A DNA stretch of 64,000 nucleotides from Devosia sp. XK-2 (GCF_037113415.1 NZ_CP146608.1:2066501-2130500); one strand, 5' to 3'; positions 17,023 through 26,608 are shown, numbered from the stretch's first letter. A program made the numbers and translations. Notes: generated by a model not told the origin, from the letters alone.

Positions 17023-18096
17023 ATGATGGCAAGCGGCAAGGCGCGGCTCGACTGGGTGGACATGGCCAAGGGCCTATCCATTTTTCTCGTGGTGACCATG
17101 TATTGCGCGGCCAGCGTGGGGGAAGATACCGGGCAGACCGGCTTCCTGCACTGGACTATTGCGTTCGCCATGCCCTTCCGCATGCCCGAATTCTTCTTGC
17201 TGTCCGGACTTTTTCTCAACCAGGTGATCGAGCGCCCCTGGAAGGCCTATGCCGATCGCCGGGTGGTGCACTACGCCTATTTCTACGCGCTTTGGGCGCT
17301 CATCCATATCCTGTTCAAGCAAGCGCTGATCGCTCGTGACCCAAGCGGCGCCGCGGCCTGGCTGGCGCTGGCCATTATCGAGCCCTATGGTGTGCTCTGG
17401 TTCATCTATATGCTGGCGGTCTTCGGCCTCGTCGCCAAATTTCTGCGCGAGATCAAAGCGCCGCACTGGGGTGTGCTTGCCGTGGCGGCCGTGCTGCAAA
17501 TGGCCAGCATTCACACGGGCAGCTATCTGGTCGATCAGTTCGCCGAATATTTCGTCTATTTTTATGCCGGGGCCTTCTTCGCGCCGCGCCTGTTTGCGCT
17601 GGCGGATTGGAGCGCGGCCAATGTGATGCCGGCAATGGCTGTGCTGGCCGCCTGGGCCGCGATCAACGCCGTAATGGTGTTCTCGCCCGGCTTCCGGCTC
17701 GATCCGGTGCATATCGTGATGGGTTGGGGCGCCCTGCCCGGACTGCACCTGATCCTCGCACTGGCCGGTGCCACCGCTATCTGTATGGGCGCCGCACTCC
17801 TGGCGCGCCTGCCCGCCATGGACTGGCTGCGCTGGATGGGTTCAAAATCGCTGGTGGTCTACGTAGCCTTCGTGCTGCCCATGGGCATCGCCCGCACGAT
17901 TTTGCTGGCGCTGGGGGTGGAGGAGCCAAATCTGCTCAGCCTATTGACCATGGCCGTTGCCATCGGCTCGCCGCTGATCCTGTGGTGGATCATCCAGAAA
18001 ATCGGCTTCGGCAAATTCCTGTTCGAGCGGCCGGCCTGGGCGCATCTGCCCGGTACCGGGCACCCGGCCGAGCCGCGCACGGCGCCGGCGGAATAA
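17023..18096 (+). CDS. Membrane acyltransferase family 3 protein
   Basis: A 357-residue polytopic protein of the acyltransferase-3 type. It starts RLDWVDMAKGLSIFLVV (the family R-x-x-x-x-D-x-x-K-G-x-x-I motif), then FRMPEFFLLSGLFLNQ with the conserved FFLLSG. About ten spans follow. Such proteins acetylate or succinylate exported glycans or lipids. GGAGG precedes the double ATG at 17023/17026 by six bases. It follows the glycan operon after 113 bp and is probably part of the same surface-modification block. Confidence 0.8.
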   Translation: MMASGKARLDWVDMAKGLSIFLVVTMYCAASVGEDTGQTGFLHWTIAFAMPFRMPEFFLLSGLFLNQVIERPWKAYADRRVVHYAYFYALWALIHILFKQALIARDPSGAAAWLALAIIEPYGVLWFIYMLAVFGLVAKFLREIKAPHWGVLAVAAVLQMASIHTGSYLVDQFAEYFVYFYAGAFFAPRLFALADWSAANVMPAMAVLAAWAAINAVMVFSPGFRLDPVHIVMGWGALPGLHLILALAGATAICMGAALLARLPAMDWLRWMGSKSLVVYVAFVLPMGIARTILLALGVEEPNLLSLLTMAVAIGSPLILWWIIQKIGFGKFLFERPAWAHLPGTGHPAEPRTAPAE

Positions 18097-18102
18097 GAAA
18101 AG

Positions 18103-18121
18103 GCCGGTTCGGCGCCGGCCC
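18103..18121 (+). terminator. Hairpin after the acyltransferase gene
   Basis: GGCCGG-TTCGGCG-CCGGCC, a six-pair GC stem, followed by CATTTTC. The tail is short, so termination would be moderate. It lies 6 bp after the stop codon. Confidence 0.55.
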
Positions 18122-18201
18122 ATTTTCTCGATTAGTCGTCTGGAGCATTTCACCGTTTCCCTGAAAACGCCGAAATCGCTCTGTCGCTTTGTATTGTCGC
18201 C

Positions 18202-18360
18202 TCAGTCGGGTGCTTTGAAGATCGACGGCACGATGGGGCGCACGCGCGGCAGCTTGACCGGCCTGGTTTGCGGCTTCATATCGCTCGCTAAATGCGGCTT
18301 GCCGTCCGTGCCGCGAATGGTCATTGGCTTGGTGCCAGGCGACGGCGTTTGTGTCTGCAT
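18202..18360 (-). CDS. Small unknown protein (52 residues)
   Basis: A short gene in the 435-bp gap between the acyltransferase and purQ. The product is 52 residues, hydrophilic and basic at the C-terminus (KPQTRPVKLPRVRPIVPSIF), with no cysteine. GGGAGGAA lies six bases before the ATG, a strong ribosome site, and supports translation. It faces away from purQ. Proline-rich and probably disordered; function unknown. Confidence 0.55.
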   Translation of the reverse strand: MQTQTPSPGTKPMTIRGTDGKPHLASDMKPQTRPVKLPRVRPIVPSIFKAPD

Positions 18361-18531
18361 CACGGTTCCTCCCGATATTGCTATCGATCCAACGCCAAAT
18401 ATGCGGCGAAGTTCCACTTTTGCGTCACATTCGCCTTGCATTTGGGCCGCGCAAACGCAGAGCCTCTTGCCTTTTCGGGCAAGACTCACCACAAGGGCCT
18501 CGCGCACCCCTGACAGCAGAAGGATCGACCG

Positions 18532-19200
18532 ATGAAGGCCGCCGTCATCGTGTTTCCGGGCCTCAATCGTGACCGCGACATGATCGCGGCGCTGAGCAAG
18601 ATCGGCGGCGAAAAGCCGGCCGTAGTCTGGCATCAGGACGCCGACATTCCCGATGCTGACCTGATCGTCATTCCCGGCGGCTTCTCCTATGGCGATTATC
18701 TGCGTTGCGGCGCCATTGCTGCCCGCTCGCCCATCATGGACAAGCTGCGCGAACGCGCCGCCAGGGGCGTCAAGGTGCTGGGCGTGTGCAACGGCTTCCA
18801 GATCCTGATCGAAGCCGGGCTGTTGCCCGGCGCCCTGATGCGCAATACATCGCTCAAATTCGTCTGCCGCGAAGTCAAGCTCGAAGTGGTCAACGCGGAC
18901 ACCGACTTTACCCGCGGTTACACCAAGGGCCAGGTCATCCGCTGCCCGGTGGCCCATCACGACGGCAATTATTTCGCCGATGCCGAGACGCTCAAGCGCC
19001 TCGAAGGCGATGGCCGCGTGGCCTTCCGATATGCCGAGGGCACCAATCCCAACGGCTCGATCCACGACATTGCCGGCATTTTCAACGAGCAGAAAAACGT
19101 GCTCGGCCTGATGCCGCACCCGGAAAACCTGATCGAAAGCGCCCATGGCGGCGATGACGGCCGCGCCCTGTTCGCCGCCGCCCTCAAGCAGGTGGCGTAA
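18532..19200 (+). CDS. purQ: FGAM synthase glutaminase subunit PurQ
   Basis: The 222-residue class-I glutamine amidotransferase subunit that supplies ammonia to PurL. The nucleophile C86 lies in GVCNGFQ, with H196 and E198 in MPHPEN forming the triad. The opening [13 protein letters not shown] and [14 protein letters not shown] are family-specific. CAGAAGGA precedes the ATG. Repeat copy B and one membrane-protein gene separate it from purL. Confidence 0.96.
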   Translation: MKAAVIVFPGLNRDRDMIAALSKIGGEKPAVVWHQDADIPDADLIVIPGGFSYGDYLRCGAIAARSPIMDKLRERAARGVKVLGVCNGFQILIEAGLLPGALMRNTSLKFVCREVKLEVVNADTDFTRGYTKGQVIRCPVAHHDGNYFADAETLKRLEGDGRVAFRYAEGTNPNGSIHDIAGIFNEQKNVLGLMPHPENLIESAHGGDDGRALFAAALKQVA

Positions 19201-19231
19201 GGGTGTTTCTCAGCGAGGCGGCAGTGGCGTT

Positions 19232-19340
19232 GCCCCACCCCACCCTCAATCCCTCCCCATCAAGGGGAGGGAGGCGCTGGGTCGCAGCCTCACTGTTCAT
19301 CATCTCCCTCCCCCCTGTGGGGAGGGACCAAGGGTGGGGG
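19232..19340 (+). repeat. Dispersed palindromic repeat, copy B
   Basis: About 109 bp after purQ. The left arm is CCCCACCCTCAATCCCTCCC, then CATCAAGGGGAGGGAGGCG, a variable centre, GTTCATCATCTCCCTCCCCC, and a closing GGGAGGGACCAAGGGTGGGGG. It shares order and orientation with copies C and D and is inverted relative to A. Its right edge (purine-rich GGGTGGGGG) sits just before the start of the following gene and could act as its ribosome site. Confidence 0.8.
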
Positions 19341-19348
19341 TGTCAGGC

Positions 19349-19981
19349 GTGCTGAATGCCCCCCTCACCCTGGCAGGCCTCATTCTCGGGCTCGTGGCGC
19401 TCGGCCTGCAGTTTTCCATCTCGATTCCGGCCTATATGGGCAATGGCATGAGCCTGCCCGCGGCGCTCGTTCAGTTCTTCAGCTTTTTCACCATTCTGAC
19501 CAATCTGACGATCGTACTGGTTTATCTATCGAGCTTGGCGGGCTGGAGCTGGTTGGGCTGGTTCCGCCGGCCGACAACGCGCGCCATGATGGTGGGCGTC
19601 ATGGCGCTGGTGATGATTTTCTACCATGTGCTGTTGCGCCCGATCTGGCAGCCCGAAGGCCTGTTCCTGGTCTGTGACTATCTGCTGCATTACGCAGCGC
19701 CCGTTCTCTATATCATCTGGTGGGGCGTGACGCAGAAGCACGGCGCCGTCGACTATGCCGCTCTGCCCCGAATGCTGGTGCCGCCGCTGATCTACCTGGC
19801 CTATGTCATGGTGCGCGGCGCGTTGACCAATACCTATCCCTATCCCACGCTCAATGCCTTCGAACTGGGCTATGGGCAGGTTGCCATCAACGTCGTGATG
19901 GTGGCCATTGGCCTTTCCATTCTCTATCTCATCACCATCGGCATTGATCGCGCGCTGGCGCGGCGTCTGGCCACTTCCTGA
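19349..19981 (+). CDS. Pr6Pr-family membrane protein
   Basis: A 210-residue protein with about six hydrophobic spans and the pattern [45 protein letters not shown] and YPYPTLNA, consistent with the Pr6Pr (FAR-17a/AIG1-like) family of unknown function. No good ATG exists near the N-terminus. GTG at 19349 or 19340 begins right at the end of repeat copy B, whose purine-rich edge would be the ribosome site. It lies between purQ and purL, with 23 bp to purL. Confidence 0.7.
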   Translation: MLNAPLTLAGLILGLVALGLQFSISIPAYMGNGMSLPAALVQFFSFFTILTNLTIVLVYLSSLAGWSWLGWFRRPTTRAMMVGVMALVMIFYHVLLRPIWQPEGLFLVCDYLLHYAAPVLYIIWWGVTQKHGAVDYAALPRMLVPPLIYLAYVMVRGALTNTYPYPTLNAFELGYGQVAINVVMVAIGLSILYLITIGIDRALARRLATS

Positions 19982-20004
19982 CCTCCTCCCGCAGGACCTT
20001 CTCG

Positions 20005-22242
20005 ATGACTCTCCGCAACGACATCGCCATCACCCCCGACCTCGTCGCCAGCCATGGGCTGAAGCCGGACGAGTACCAGAAGATCCTCGACCTGATCGGA
20101 CGGGAGCCAACCTATACCGAACTGGGTATTTTCTCGGCGATGTGGAACGAGCATTGCTCGTATAAAAGCTCGAAGAAATGGCTGCGCACCCTGCCCACCA
20201 AGGGGCCGCGCGTGATCCAGGGGCCGGGCGAAAATGCCGGCGTGGTCGATATCGGCGACGGGCAGGCCGTGGTCTTCAAGATGGAGTCCCACAACCACCC
20301 CAGCTATATCGAGCCTTATCAGGGCGCGGCGACCGGCGTTGGAGGCATTTTGCGCGATGTCTTCACCATGGGCGCGCGGCCGGTAGCGGCAATGAATGCG
20401 CTGCGTTTTGGTGCGCCGGACCATGAAAAGACTCGGCATCTGGTATCGGGCGTCGTGGCCGGCGTTGGCGGTTATGGCAACAGCTTCGGCGTGCCGACAG
20501 TGGGCGGCGAGGTCGAGTTCGACGCACGCTACAACGGCAATAACCTAGTCAATGCCTTTGCCGCAGGCCTGGCCGATACCGACAAGATTTTCTATTCCAA
20601 GGCCGAGGGCGTGGGCCTGCCCGTCGTCTATCTCGGTGCCAAGACCGGTCGCGATGGGGTCGGCGGCGCCACCATGGCCTCGGCCGAATTCGGTGACGAT
20701 ATCGAGGAAAAGCGTCCCACTGTTCAGGTTGGCGACCCCTTCACCGAAAAGCGCCTGCTTGAGGCCTGCCTTGAACTGATGCAGACCGGCGCCGTCATCG
20801 CTATTCAGGATATGGGCGCGGCGGGCCTGACTTGCTCTGCCGTCGAAATGGGGGCCAAGGGCGACCTTGGCATCGAGCTCGATCTCGACAAGGTGCCGGT
20901 GCGCGAGGAGCGCATGACCGCCTATGAAATGATGCTGAGCGAAAGCCAGGAGCGCATGCTCATGGTGCTGCATCCCGACAAGGAAGCGGTTGCCCGCAAG
21001 GTGTTCGAGAAGTGGGAACTCGATTTCGCCACCGTCGGCCACACCACCGATGACTTGCGGTTCCGCGTCATCTGGCAGGGCGATGAAGTCGCCAATCTGC
21101 CGATCAAGGAACTGGGCGACGAAGCGCCTGAATATGATCGCCCCTGGGTCGAACCCAAAGTGCCTGCCGCTTTGGCCAAGGACGATGTGCCGCAAATGGA
21201 TGTGGCCGAGGCGCTGCTGGCACTGGTGGGCGGACATCAATGCTCGTCGCGCCGCTGGGTCTATGAGCAATATGACACCCTGATCCAGGGTAATTCCATG
21301 CAGCGCCCCGGCGGCGATGCCGGCGTGATCCGCGTTGAGGGCCACGAGAACAAGGGCTTGGCCTTCTCCTCGGACGTCAATCCGCGCTATTGCGAGGCCA
21401 ATCCCTATGAAGGCGGCAAGCAGGCCGTGGCCGAATGCTGGCGCAACCTGACCGCGACCGGCGCCGAGCCATTGGCGGCAACCGACAACCTCAATTTCGG
21501 CAATCCCGAACGCCCCGAAATCATGGGCCAGTTCGTCAAGGCCATTGAAGGCATTGGCGAAGCTTGCCGCGTGCTGGATTTCCCGATCGTCTCAGGCAAT
21601 GTGAGCCTTTACAACGAAACCAATGGCCGCGGCATTCTGCCGACCCCGACCATTGGCGGCGTGGGTCTGCTGCCCGAATGGAAACAAAGCGTCGGCATCG
21701 GCTTTGTCGCCGAAAACCAGCCCATCCTGCTCATTGGCGGTCCCGCCGAACGCGGCACACATCTGGGCCAGTCGGTCTATCTGCGCGATCTCTTCGACCG
21801 CCGCGATGGCGACGCCCCCCACGTTGACCTGGCGGCCGAGCGCAAGACCGGCGACTTCGTGCGCAAACTGATCCGCTCGGGTGTGGTCACCGCCTGTCAC
21901 GACCTGTCCGATGGCGGGCTGGGCGTGGCGCTGGCCGAAATGGCCATTGCCGGTGAGATTGGCGCGACGGTAACCGATGTCGAGGGCCATGACCCGATCC
22001 TGACCTTCTTTGGCGAGGACCAGGGCCGTTACCTGGTGACGCTCAACCTCGACCCGCAGGGCGAGGAGATTGCCAAGCTCTGGAAAGAGGCCGAGACTCT
22101 GGGCATTTTCGCGCCCTGGATCGGCACGACCGGGGGTACGACACTGACATTGGGCGGGGCGGCACCGATTGCCATTGCCACGCTCAAGGCCACGCATGAA
22201 AGCTGGTTCCCCAGCTTTATGGAAGGCGAGCCGAGCCTTTAG
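20005..22242 (+). CDS. purL: FGAM synthase subunit PurL
   Basis: The 745-residue ATP-dependent synthetase subunit that makes formylglycinamidine ribonucleotide together with PurS and Pur[17 protein letters not shown] near 46-61, [25 protein letters not shown] near 90-114 and a second pseudo-symmetric half (from about 410) with [16 protein letters not shown] and [13 protein letters not shown] are all present. The length is that of the small-type PurL. It is the last of the purine genes in the window. Confidence 0.97.
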   Translation: MTLRNDIAITPDLVASHGLKPDEYQKILDLIGREPTYTELGIFSAMWNEHCSYKSSKKWLRTLPTKGPRVIQGPGENAGVVDIGDGQAVVFKMESHNHPSYIEPYQGAATGVGGILRDVFTMGARPVAAMNALRFGAPDHEKTRHLVSGVVAGVGGYGNSFGVPTVGGEVEFDARYNGNNLVNAFAAGLADTDKIFYSKAEGVGLPVVYLGAKTGRDGVGGATMASAEFGDDIEEKRPTVQVGDPFTEKRLLEACLELMQTGAVIAIQDMGAAGLTCSAVEMGAKGDLGIELDLDKVPVREERMTAYEMMLSESQERMLMVLHPDKEAVARKVFEKWELDFATVGHTTDDLRFRVIWQGDEVANLPIKELGDEAPEYDRPWVEPKVPAALAKDDVPQMDVAEALLALVGGHQCSSRRWVYEQYDTLIQGNSMQRPGGDAGVIRVEGHENKGLAFSSDVNPRYCEANPYEGGKQAVAECWRNLTATGAEPLAATDNLNFGNPERPEIMGQFVKAIEGIGEACRVLDFPIVSGNVSLYNETNGRGILPTPTIGGVGLLPEWKQSVGIGFVAENQPILLIGGPAERGTHLGQSVYLRDLFDRRDGDAPHVDLAAERKTGDFVRKLIRSGVVTACHDLSDGGLGVALAEMAIAGEIGATVTDVEGHDPILTFFGEDQGRYLVTLNLDPQGEEIAKLWKEAETLGIFAPWIGTTGGTTLTLGGAAPIAIATLKATHESWFPSFMEGEPSL

Positions 22243-22311
22243 GCGAGCCGCCATATGATCGCCGTTCTTTGGAGTGCTTTGCTATCTCCGGAACGGCGTT
22301 GTTAGGAGCAG

Positions 22312-22911
22312 ATGATGAAGCACAATCTGGTTGCGGGCCTGGCCGCCGTGAGCCTTGTCTTGTCCCCGTCTCTGGCGGCGGCGCAGAGTGTCAATGTCGT
22401 GCGCTCCATCCTGCCCACCCTGCCCTATACCTTGATCTATCCCGACCCCATGGTGGCGAGCGGCGGCGGCGCCGATCCGCTGACGATCAATCATCCCGAT
22501 GCGCCGCTGCAATGCGACCTGACCGTCGTGCCCGTGGTCAACACCGAATGGACCGCCGATACTGCCCTGGGGGTGCTGGACGACGCGGAAGTGGCGGCCT
22601 CATGGACCGATATCATGCCCGGCTTCACCATGGGCAGCAAAGGCACGACACAATATCAGGACGCCACAGCGCTGATCTATGACGGCACCAGCCCGGAATC
22701 GAGCATGGGTGTGCCGCTGACCGTGGTGCATACCGAAACGGTCGCCAATGGCCGCGGCTATGTGCTTGACTGTCTCTATGGTTCGGAACAGGCCGAGCAA
22801 ATCCGCCCCATTGTCGATTTCATCATCGCCAATTTCGCCACGCGCTCGGATGCCGAATGCTGCATTGGCGCCGAGGTCGCTCCCGAACAAGAGACTGTTC
22901 CCAACCAATAG
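22312..22911 (+). CDS. Unknown exported protein
   Basis: A 199-residue protein with a clear signal peptide: MMKHNLVAGLAAVSLVLSPSLAAAQ, cleavage expected after the AAA near residue 25. The mature part has paired cysteines (about residues 67 and 162 and a CC near 183) that could form disulfides in the periplasm. AGGAG lies five bases before the first of two ATGs. No family is recognised. It sits between purL and the bolA-like gene. Confidence 0.65.
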   Translation: MMKHNLVAGLAAVSLVLSPSLAAAQSVNVVRSILPTLPYTLIYPDPMVASGGGADPLTINHPDAPLQCDLTVVPVVNTEWTADTALGVLDDAEVAASWTDIMPGFTMGSKGTTQYQDATALIYDGTSPESSMGVPLTVVHTETVANGRGYVLDCLYGSEQAEQIRPIVDFIIANFATRSDAECCIGAEVAPEQETVPNQ

Positions 22912-23003
22912 GACCGGTTGAAGCCGGTCTTTGTGCATGCCATATCAATGACATCGGCGCCGGCTCCGGCCGCGCCTGTTTTTTCGGTAGCGGGAGAGTG
23001 CAC

Positions 23004-23237
23004 ATGGCCATGGACGCAAGCGAAATCGAGCGCCGCATCAAGGCTGCCCTGCCCGATGCCCAGGTTGAAATCCGCGACCTTGCGGGTGATGGCGACCACT
23101 ATGCCGCCACGGTGATTTCCGAACAGTTCCGCGGCAAGAGCCGCGTGCAGCAGCACCAATTGGTCTATGCGGCCCTGCAGGGCGATATGGGCGGCGCCCT
23201 ACATGCCCTGGCATTGCAAACCAACGTTCCGGAATAA
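23004..23237 (+). CDS. BolA-family protein (IbaG/BolA2-like)
   Basis: A 77-residue BolA-like protein, partner of monothiol glutaredoxins in iron-sulfur handling. The core GDGDHYAATVISEQFRGKSRVQQHQLVYAAL has the FxGxSRVxxHxxVY motif, with H51 as the likely ligand of a shared 2Fe-2S cluster. In many alphaproteobacteria it sits directly before grxD; here three genes intervene. A GGAGAG sequence precedes the ATG. Specific subfamily (IbaG versus BolA1) is inferred from its short length. Confidence 0.85.
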   Translation: MAMDASEIERRIKAALPDAQVEIRDLAGDGDHYAATVISEQFRGKSRVQQHQLVYAALQGDMGGALHALALQTNVPE

Positions 23238-23243
23238 AAGCGC

Positions 23244-23564
23244 GTGTCGGGCCTTCGCGACTCGCTCGACCTGATCCGCATAGTGCGGCCCGAGGCCGGC
23301 ACCGCAGCGCTCGAACACGAAATCCAGGCCGAACGGGCCAGTTCGCTCAGCGCCGCCGAAAGACGCGTAATCAAGGCCATTGCCGGGCTGAAGAACGGCG
23401 AGACGAACCGCGACTGGCTGGCCGAGGCCCGTCAGGCCGTCTGGGCCTATTTCGTGCAGCGCGAGCTGATCGGCTTTCGCAAGCATCATGAGGTCATTCG
23501 GGACCTTGGCATACCGGACGAAGTGCTGAACGGCTTGGGGGCCATGCCGGCCAAGGGACGATGA
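23244..23564 (+). CDS. Unknown helical protein, possibly DUF6665-like
   Basis: A 106-residue, mostly helical protein starting from GTG six bases after the bolA-like stop. The stretch ALEHEIQAERASSLSAAERRVIKAIAGL weakly recalls the DUF6665 family of Hyphomicrobiales; I am not sure of this. It has a second helical half (WAYFVQRELIGFRKHHEVIRDLGI). The ATGA overlap with the HIT gene indicates an operon. No catalytic residues seen. Confidence 0.5.
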   Translation: MSGLRDSLDLIRIVRPEAGTAALEHEIQAERASSLSAAERRVIKAIAGLKNGETNRDWLAEARQAVWAYFVQRELIGFRKHHEVIRDLGIPDEVLNGLGAMPAKGR

Positions 23565-23953
23565 GCGCGGATCGCTGCCGTTTTTGCCGGGCCAATGGAC
23601 TGCTTCTGGACGCCGCGATCGGCGAAACCGAACATTTTTACATCCTGCCCAGTGCCGACCCGGCCATGCCACTAGCGGCGATGGTCATTCCGCATCGGCA
23701 CAGCGAAACGCCTTTCGAGATGACGGCCCATGAATGGGCCGATTTCCCCAATGCCCTTGGCGCGGCGCAGGCCCTGATGGTAGCGAACGAGCCGGACGGC
23801 TTCACCCTGGGCTGGAATGTCGGCGCTGTGGGCGGACAGAATGTGTTCCACACCCATCTCCACATCATCCCGCGTTTTGCCACCGAGCCGCTGGCCGGCA
23901 AGGGACTTCGCCACGCCTTCCGCAATGCGCATCTGCTCAAGGACGCGATATGA
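23561..23953 (+). CDS. HIT-family hydrolase
   Basis: A 130-residue histidine-triad protein. CRFCRANG at the N-terminus is a common metal-like CxxC found in HIT hydrolases, and the active site is HTHLHII near residue 105, with the catalytic middle histidine. VIPHRHSETPFEMTAHEW near 45 is also typical. HIT proteins hydrolyse nucleoside phosphoramidates or dinucleoside polyphosphates. It is coupled to the genes on both sides by four-base ATGA overlaps. Confidence 0.9.
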   Translation: MSADRCRFCRANGLLLDAAIGETEHFYILPSADPAMPLAAMVIPHRHSETPFEMTAHEWADFPNALGAAQALMVANEPDGFTLGWNVGAVGGQNVFHTHLHIIPRFATEPLAGKGLRHAFRNAHLLKDAI

Positions 23954-24573
23954 CCCGTGCTGTTGTTTTCGACGTTGATGGAGTGCTGGTGCACGGATTT
24001 CATGCCCGGCCTGACCTGCGCGAAACTTTTGATGATCATATGCGCTCAATGGGCGTCGATCCGGAACGCTTCCAGACCGAGTTCATATTCGACATCTTCC
24101 TCAAAAAAGTCCTGGTCGGCGACATGCCGCTGATCGAAGCGCTCGACAAGCGCCTGCCCGGACTTGGCTATAGGGGATCACCTATGGCCTTTGCGCATTT
24201 CTGGCTCGGCCATGAGGGCCACCTGAACAAGGATCTCATCGATGCGATCCGCCAATTACAGCGGCGCGACGACATCAGGCTCTTCCTCGCCACCAACCAG
24301 GATCACATGAGAGCCCAATGGTTGTGGCAGACGCTCGGCCTCGGCGAAATTTTCGAGGATATTTTCTATTCGGCCCGCATCGGCATGACCAAGGCCCATA
24401 AGGGCTTCTTCGCCTTTGCCGACGAGCGCATGGGCTGCTTTGACGAACCGCCCCTCTTTTTCGACGATACGCAAAAGGTCATCGACGTGGCCCAATCGTC
24501 CGGCTGGGAGGCGGTGCTGTTCGACACCAATAGCCAATTCTTCGATCACCCCTGGGTGAAAGAGCGGCTCTAG
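23950..24573 (+). CDS. HAD-superfamily hydrolase
   Basis: A 207-residue HAD-like phosphatase. Motif I is FDVDGVLVHG (D8 and D10), the threonine-containing motif II is FLATNQDHM near residue 118, and motif III/IV is PLFFDDTQKVIDVAQ near 175. The helical cap inserted after motif I is about 90 residues. It is the fourth gene of a coupled run starting at the bolA-like gene. Substrate unknown. Confidence 0.85.
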   Translation: MTRAVVFDVDGVLVHGFHARPDLRETFDDHMRSMGVDPERFQTEFIFDIFLKKVLVGDMPLIEALDKRLPGLGYRGSPMAFAHFWLGHEGHLNKDLIDAIRQLQRRDDIRLFLATNQDHMRAQWLWQTLGLGEIFEDIFYSARIGMTKAHKGFFAFADERMGCFDEPPLFFDDTQKVIDVAQSSGWEAVLFDTNSQFFDHPWVKERL

Positions 24574-24666
24574 CATTGCCGCCACCCTCGACAGCGCGCC
24601 GCTCCTATCCTATTTAAGGGCGAATTCAACCGGCCCTTGAACCCGGATTTTTGAAAGGCTCCGCCC

Positions 24667-25002
24667 ATGACCGACATCAACGCCTTTATCGACGACAAGG
24701 TGAAGAATAACGACGTGTTCCTGTTCATGAAGGGCTCGCCGGACTTCCCGCAATGTGGCTTTTCCGGCCAGGTCGTCCAGATTCTGAACTATCTCGGCGT
24801 CGACTATGCCAGCGCCAATGTGCTCGAAAGCGACGAGCTGCGCGAAGGCATCAAGGCCTACACCAATTGGCCGACCATCCCCCAGCTCTATGTGAAGGGT
24901 GAATTCGTCGGCGGCGCCGATATCGTGCGCGAAATGTTCCAGTCCGGCGAATTGCAGAGCCATCTCCAGCAGGCCGGCCTCGAGGTCAAGCAGAGCGCCT
25001 AA
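24667..25002 (+). CDS. grxD: Monothiol glutaredoxin (Grx4 type)
   Basis: A 111-residue class-II glutaredoxin with the CGFS active site ([10 protein letters not shown]30) and the glutathione-binding [24 protein letters not shown]. With a BolA partner it handles 2Fe-2S clusters in iron sensing and delivery. The ATG follows AAAGGCTCC. The bolA-like gene lies 1.4 kb upstream. A strong terminator follows. Confidence 0.95.
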   Translation: MTDINAFIDDKVKNNDVFLFMKGSPDFPQCGFSGQVVQILNYLGVDYASANVLESDELREGIKAYTNWPTIPQLYVKGEFVGGADIVREMFQSGELQSHLQQAGLEVKQSA

Positions 25003-25030
25003 GCGGCCGCTGCACTGAATCAGATTTGCA

Positions 25031-25059
25031 AGGCCCGGTCTTAAGCGACTGGGCCTTTT
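25031..25059 (+). terminator. Rho-independent terminator after grxD
   Basis: AGGCCCGGTC-TTAAGC-GACTGGGCCT pairs nine of ten positions and is followed by a TTTT run and then CTTTTTT. It lies 28 bp beyond the grxD stop. The rest of the 388-bp gap to the MFS gene holds repeat copy C and no gene. Confidence 0.85.
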
Positions 25060-25127
25060 GCTTTTTTGGCGCTTTGCTGCTGACAAGTCGCGCAAGAGTT
25101 CAGCTTTAGGCGCTTTTGTTTGCCGAC

Positions 25128-25232
25128 CACCCCACCCTCATTCCCGCCCCATCAAGGGGAAGGAGGCGCAGGACCGCGGCCTCAATGTTCATCGTCTCCC
25201 TCCCCCTTGTGGAGAGGGATCAAGGGTGGGGA
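25128..25232 (+). repeat. Dispersed palindromic repeat, copy C
   Basis: About 105 bp between grxD and the MFS gene. It has CACCCCACCCTCATTCC at the left, CATCAAGGGGAAGGAGGCG, GTTCATCGTCTCCCTCCCCC, and GAGAGGGATCAAGGGTGGGG at the right, all in the same order as copy B. No coding content is evident. Confidence 0.8.
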
Positions 25233-25390
25233 TGCGCCACGCCCGATTGCGGGCGGACCTGAGGGATCGTTGAAATGGTCGGTGACAGGCCGGCACTCAT
25301 CACCAATTCTGATCACACCTATCAGCTATTATCGCTTTGCGTGATGATGGGACGAGCGTAAGCTTTGCTGACCTTTTTCGGGACTTCGCC

Positions 25391-26608
25391 ATGACCGTCA
25401 CCGCCGCCCGCCCCGCCGTTCCGCTACCGCTCGTCATCATTGCCGGTTGCATCATTGCCGCCATCGGCTTTGGCACGCGCGGCTCGTTCGGCCTGTTCAC
25501 CCTGCCGGTAACCGAAGATCTTGGTCTCAGCCGCGAGCAATGGGGCATGGCCATGGCCGTGCAGAACCTGGTCTGGGGCATTGCCCAGCCCTTCGCCGGC
25601 GGCATGGCGGACAAATATGGCTCAGGCCGCGTGCTGGCCGTTGGAGGCCTCGTCTATGCGCTGGGCGTTCTGGGCATGGCCTTCTCGGCCGATACGCTGA
25701 CCATGACCCTGACCGCAGGCGTGGTCACCGGCGTGGGCATTGCCATCGCCTCTTTCGGCGTCGTCATGGCCGCGTTCGGCCGCGTGGTGCCGGCGGAAAA
25801 GCGCAGCTTTGTCTTCGGTATTGCGACGGCCGCTTCGTCGGCCGGCCAGTTCATTTTTGCCCCGCTCGGCCAGGGCTTCATCTCGGCCTTTGGCTGGCAG
25901 ATGGCGCTGGTCTGGATTGCGCTTATTCTTCTTCTGATCATCCCGCTTTCCGCCGCACTTCGCGGCCGCGCAGAATCTGTACCCGGCGAAGCCGACCTGC
26001 CGTTCATGCAGGCGCTGTCGCGGGCCTGGGGCTATGGTTCCTATCGCCTGCTGGTGATCGGCTTTTTCGTCTGCGGCTTCCATCTGGCGTTCATCAACGT
26101 ACATATGCCTGCCTATCTGGTGCAGTGTGGTCTCTCGCCCGAAGTGGGCAGTTGGACCATCGCCGTGATCGGCCTGTTCAACATTGCCGGTTCGCTGCTC
26201 TCGGGCTGGTTGGGCAGCCGTCTGCCCAAACAGATGCTGCTGGCCACGATCTATTTCCTGCGCGCCTTGCTGATCGCCGCTTTCCTGCTCATCCCGGTCA
26301 GCGAGGTAACGGCTTATGCCTTTGCCGCCGGCATGGGCCTACTCTGGCTGTCCACCGTGCCGCTGACGGCGGGCCTGGTGACCCTGTTCTTCGGGCCACG
26401 CTATATGGGCATGCTCTATGGGGTAGCCTTCCTCAGCCACCAGATCGGCTCCTTCGTCGGCGTCTGGCTCGGTGGCGTGGTCTATGACCAGACCGGCGCC
26501 TATGACCTGGTGTGGTATCTGGGCATTCTGCTCGGCCTCGGTTCGGCGGCCATCCACATTCCGATCAATGAGCGCAGCGCGACCAATTTCTCGCTCAAGA
26601 CGGCCTGA
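25391..26608 (+). CDS. MFS transporter (monocarboxylate/oxalate-formate-antiporter-like)
   Basis: A 405-residue major facilitator with 12 predicted spans. The loop between spans 2 and 3 reads GGMADKYGSGRVLAVGG, a recognisable MFS motif A (G-x-x-x-D-x-x-G-x-R). RGSFGLFTLPVTEDLGLSREQWGMAMAVQNLVWG near residues 27-60 is typical of the oxalate/formate antiporter and related groups. An in-frame ATG at 25337 is rejected: the extension is polar and 25391 fits the fold. Substrate unknown. No local regulator gene is present. Confidence 0.85.
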   Translation: MTVTAARPAVPLPLVIIAGCIIAAIGFGTRGSFGLFTLPVTEDLGLSREQWGMAMAVQNLVWGIAQPFAGGMADKYGSGRVLAVGGLVYALGVLGMAFSADTLTMTLTAGVVTGVGIAIASFGVVMAAFGRVVPAEKRSFVFGIATAASSAGQFIFAPLGQGFISAFGWQMALVWIALILLLIIPLSAALRGRAESVPGEADLPFMQALSRAWGYGSYRLLVIGFFVCGFHLAFINVHMPAYLVQCGLSPEVGSWTIAVIGLFNIAGSLLSGWLGSRLPKQMLLATIYFLRALLIAAFLLIPVSEVTAYAFAAGMGLLWLSTVPLTAGLVTLFFGPRYMGMLYGVAFLSHQIGSFVGVWLGGVVYDQTGAYDLVWYLGILLGLGSAAIHIPINERSATNFSLKTA

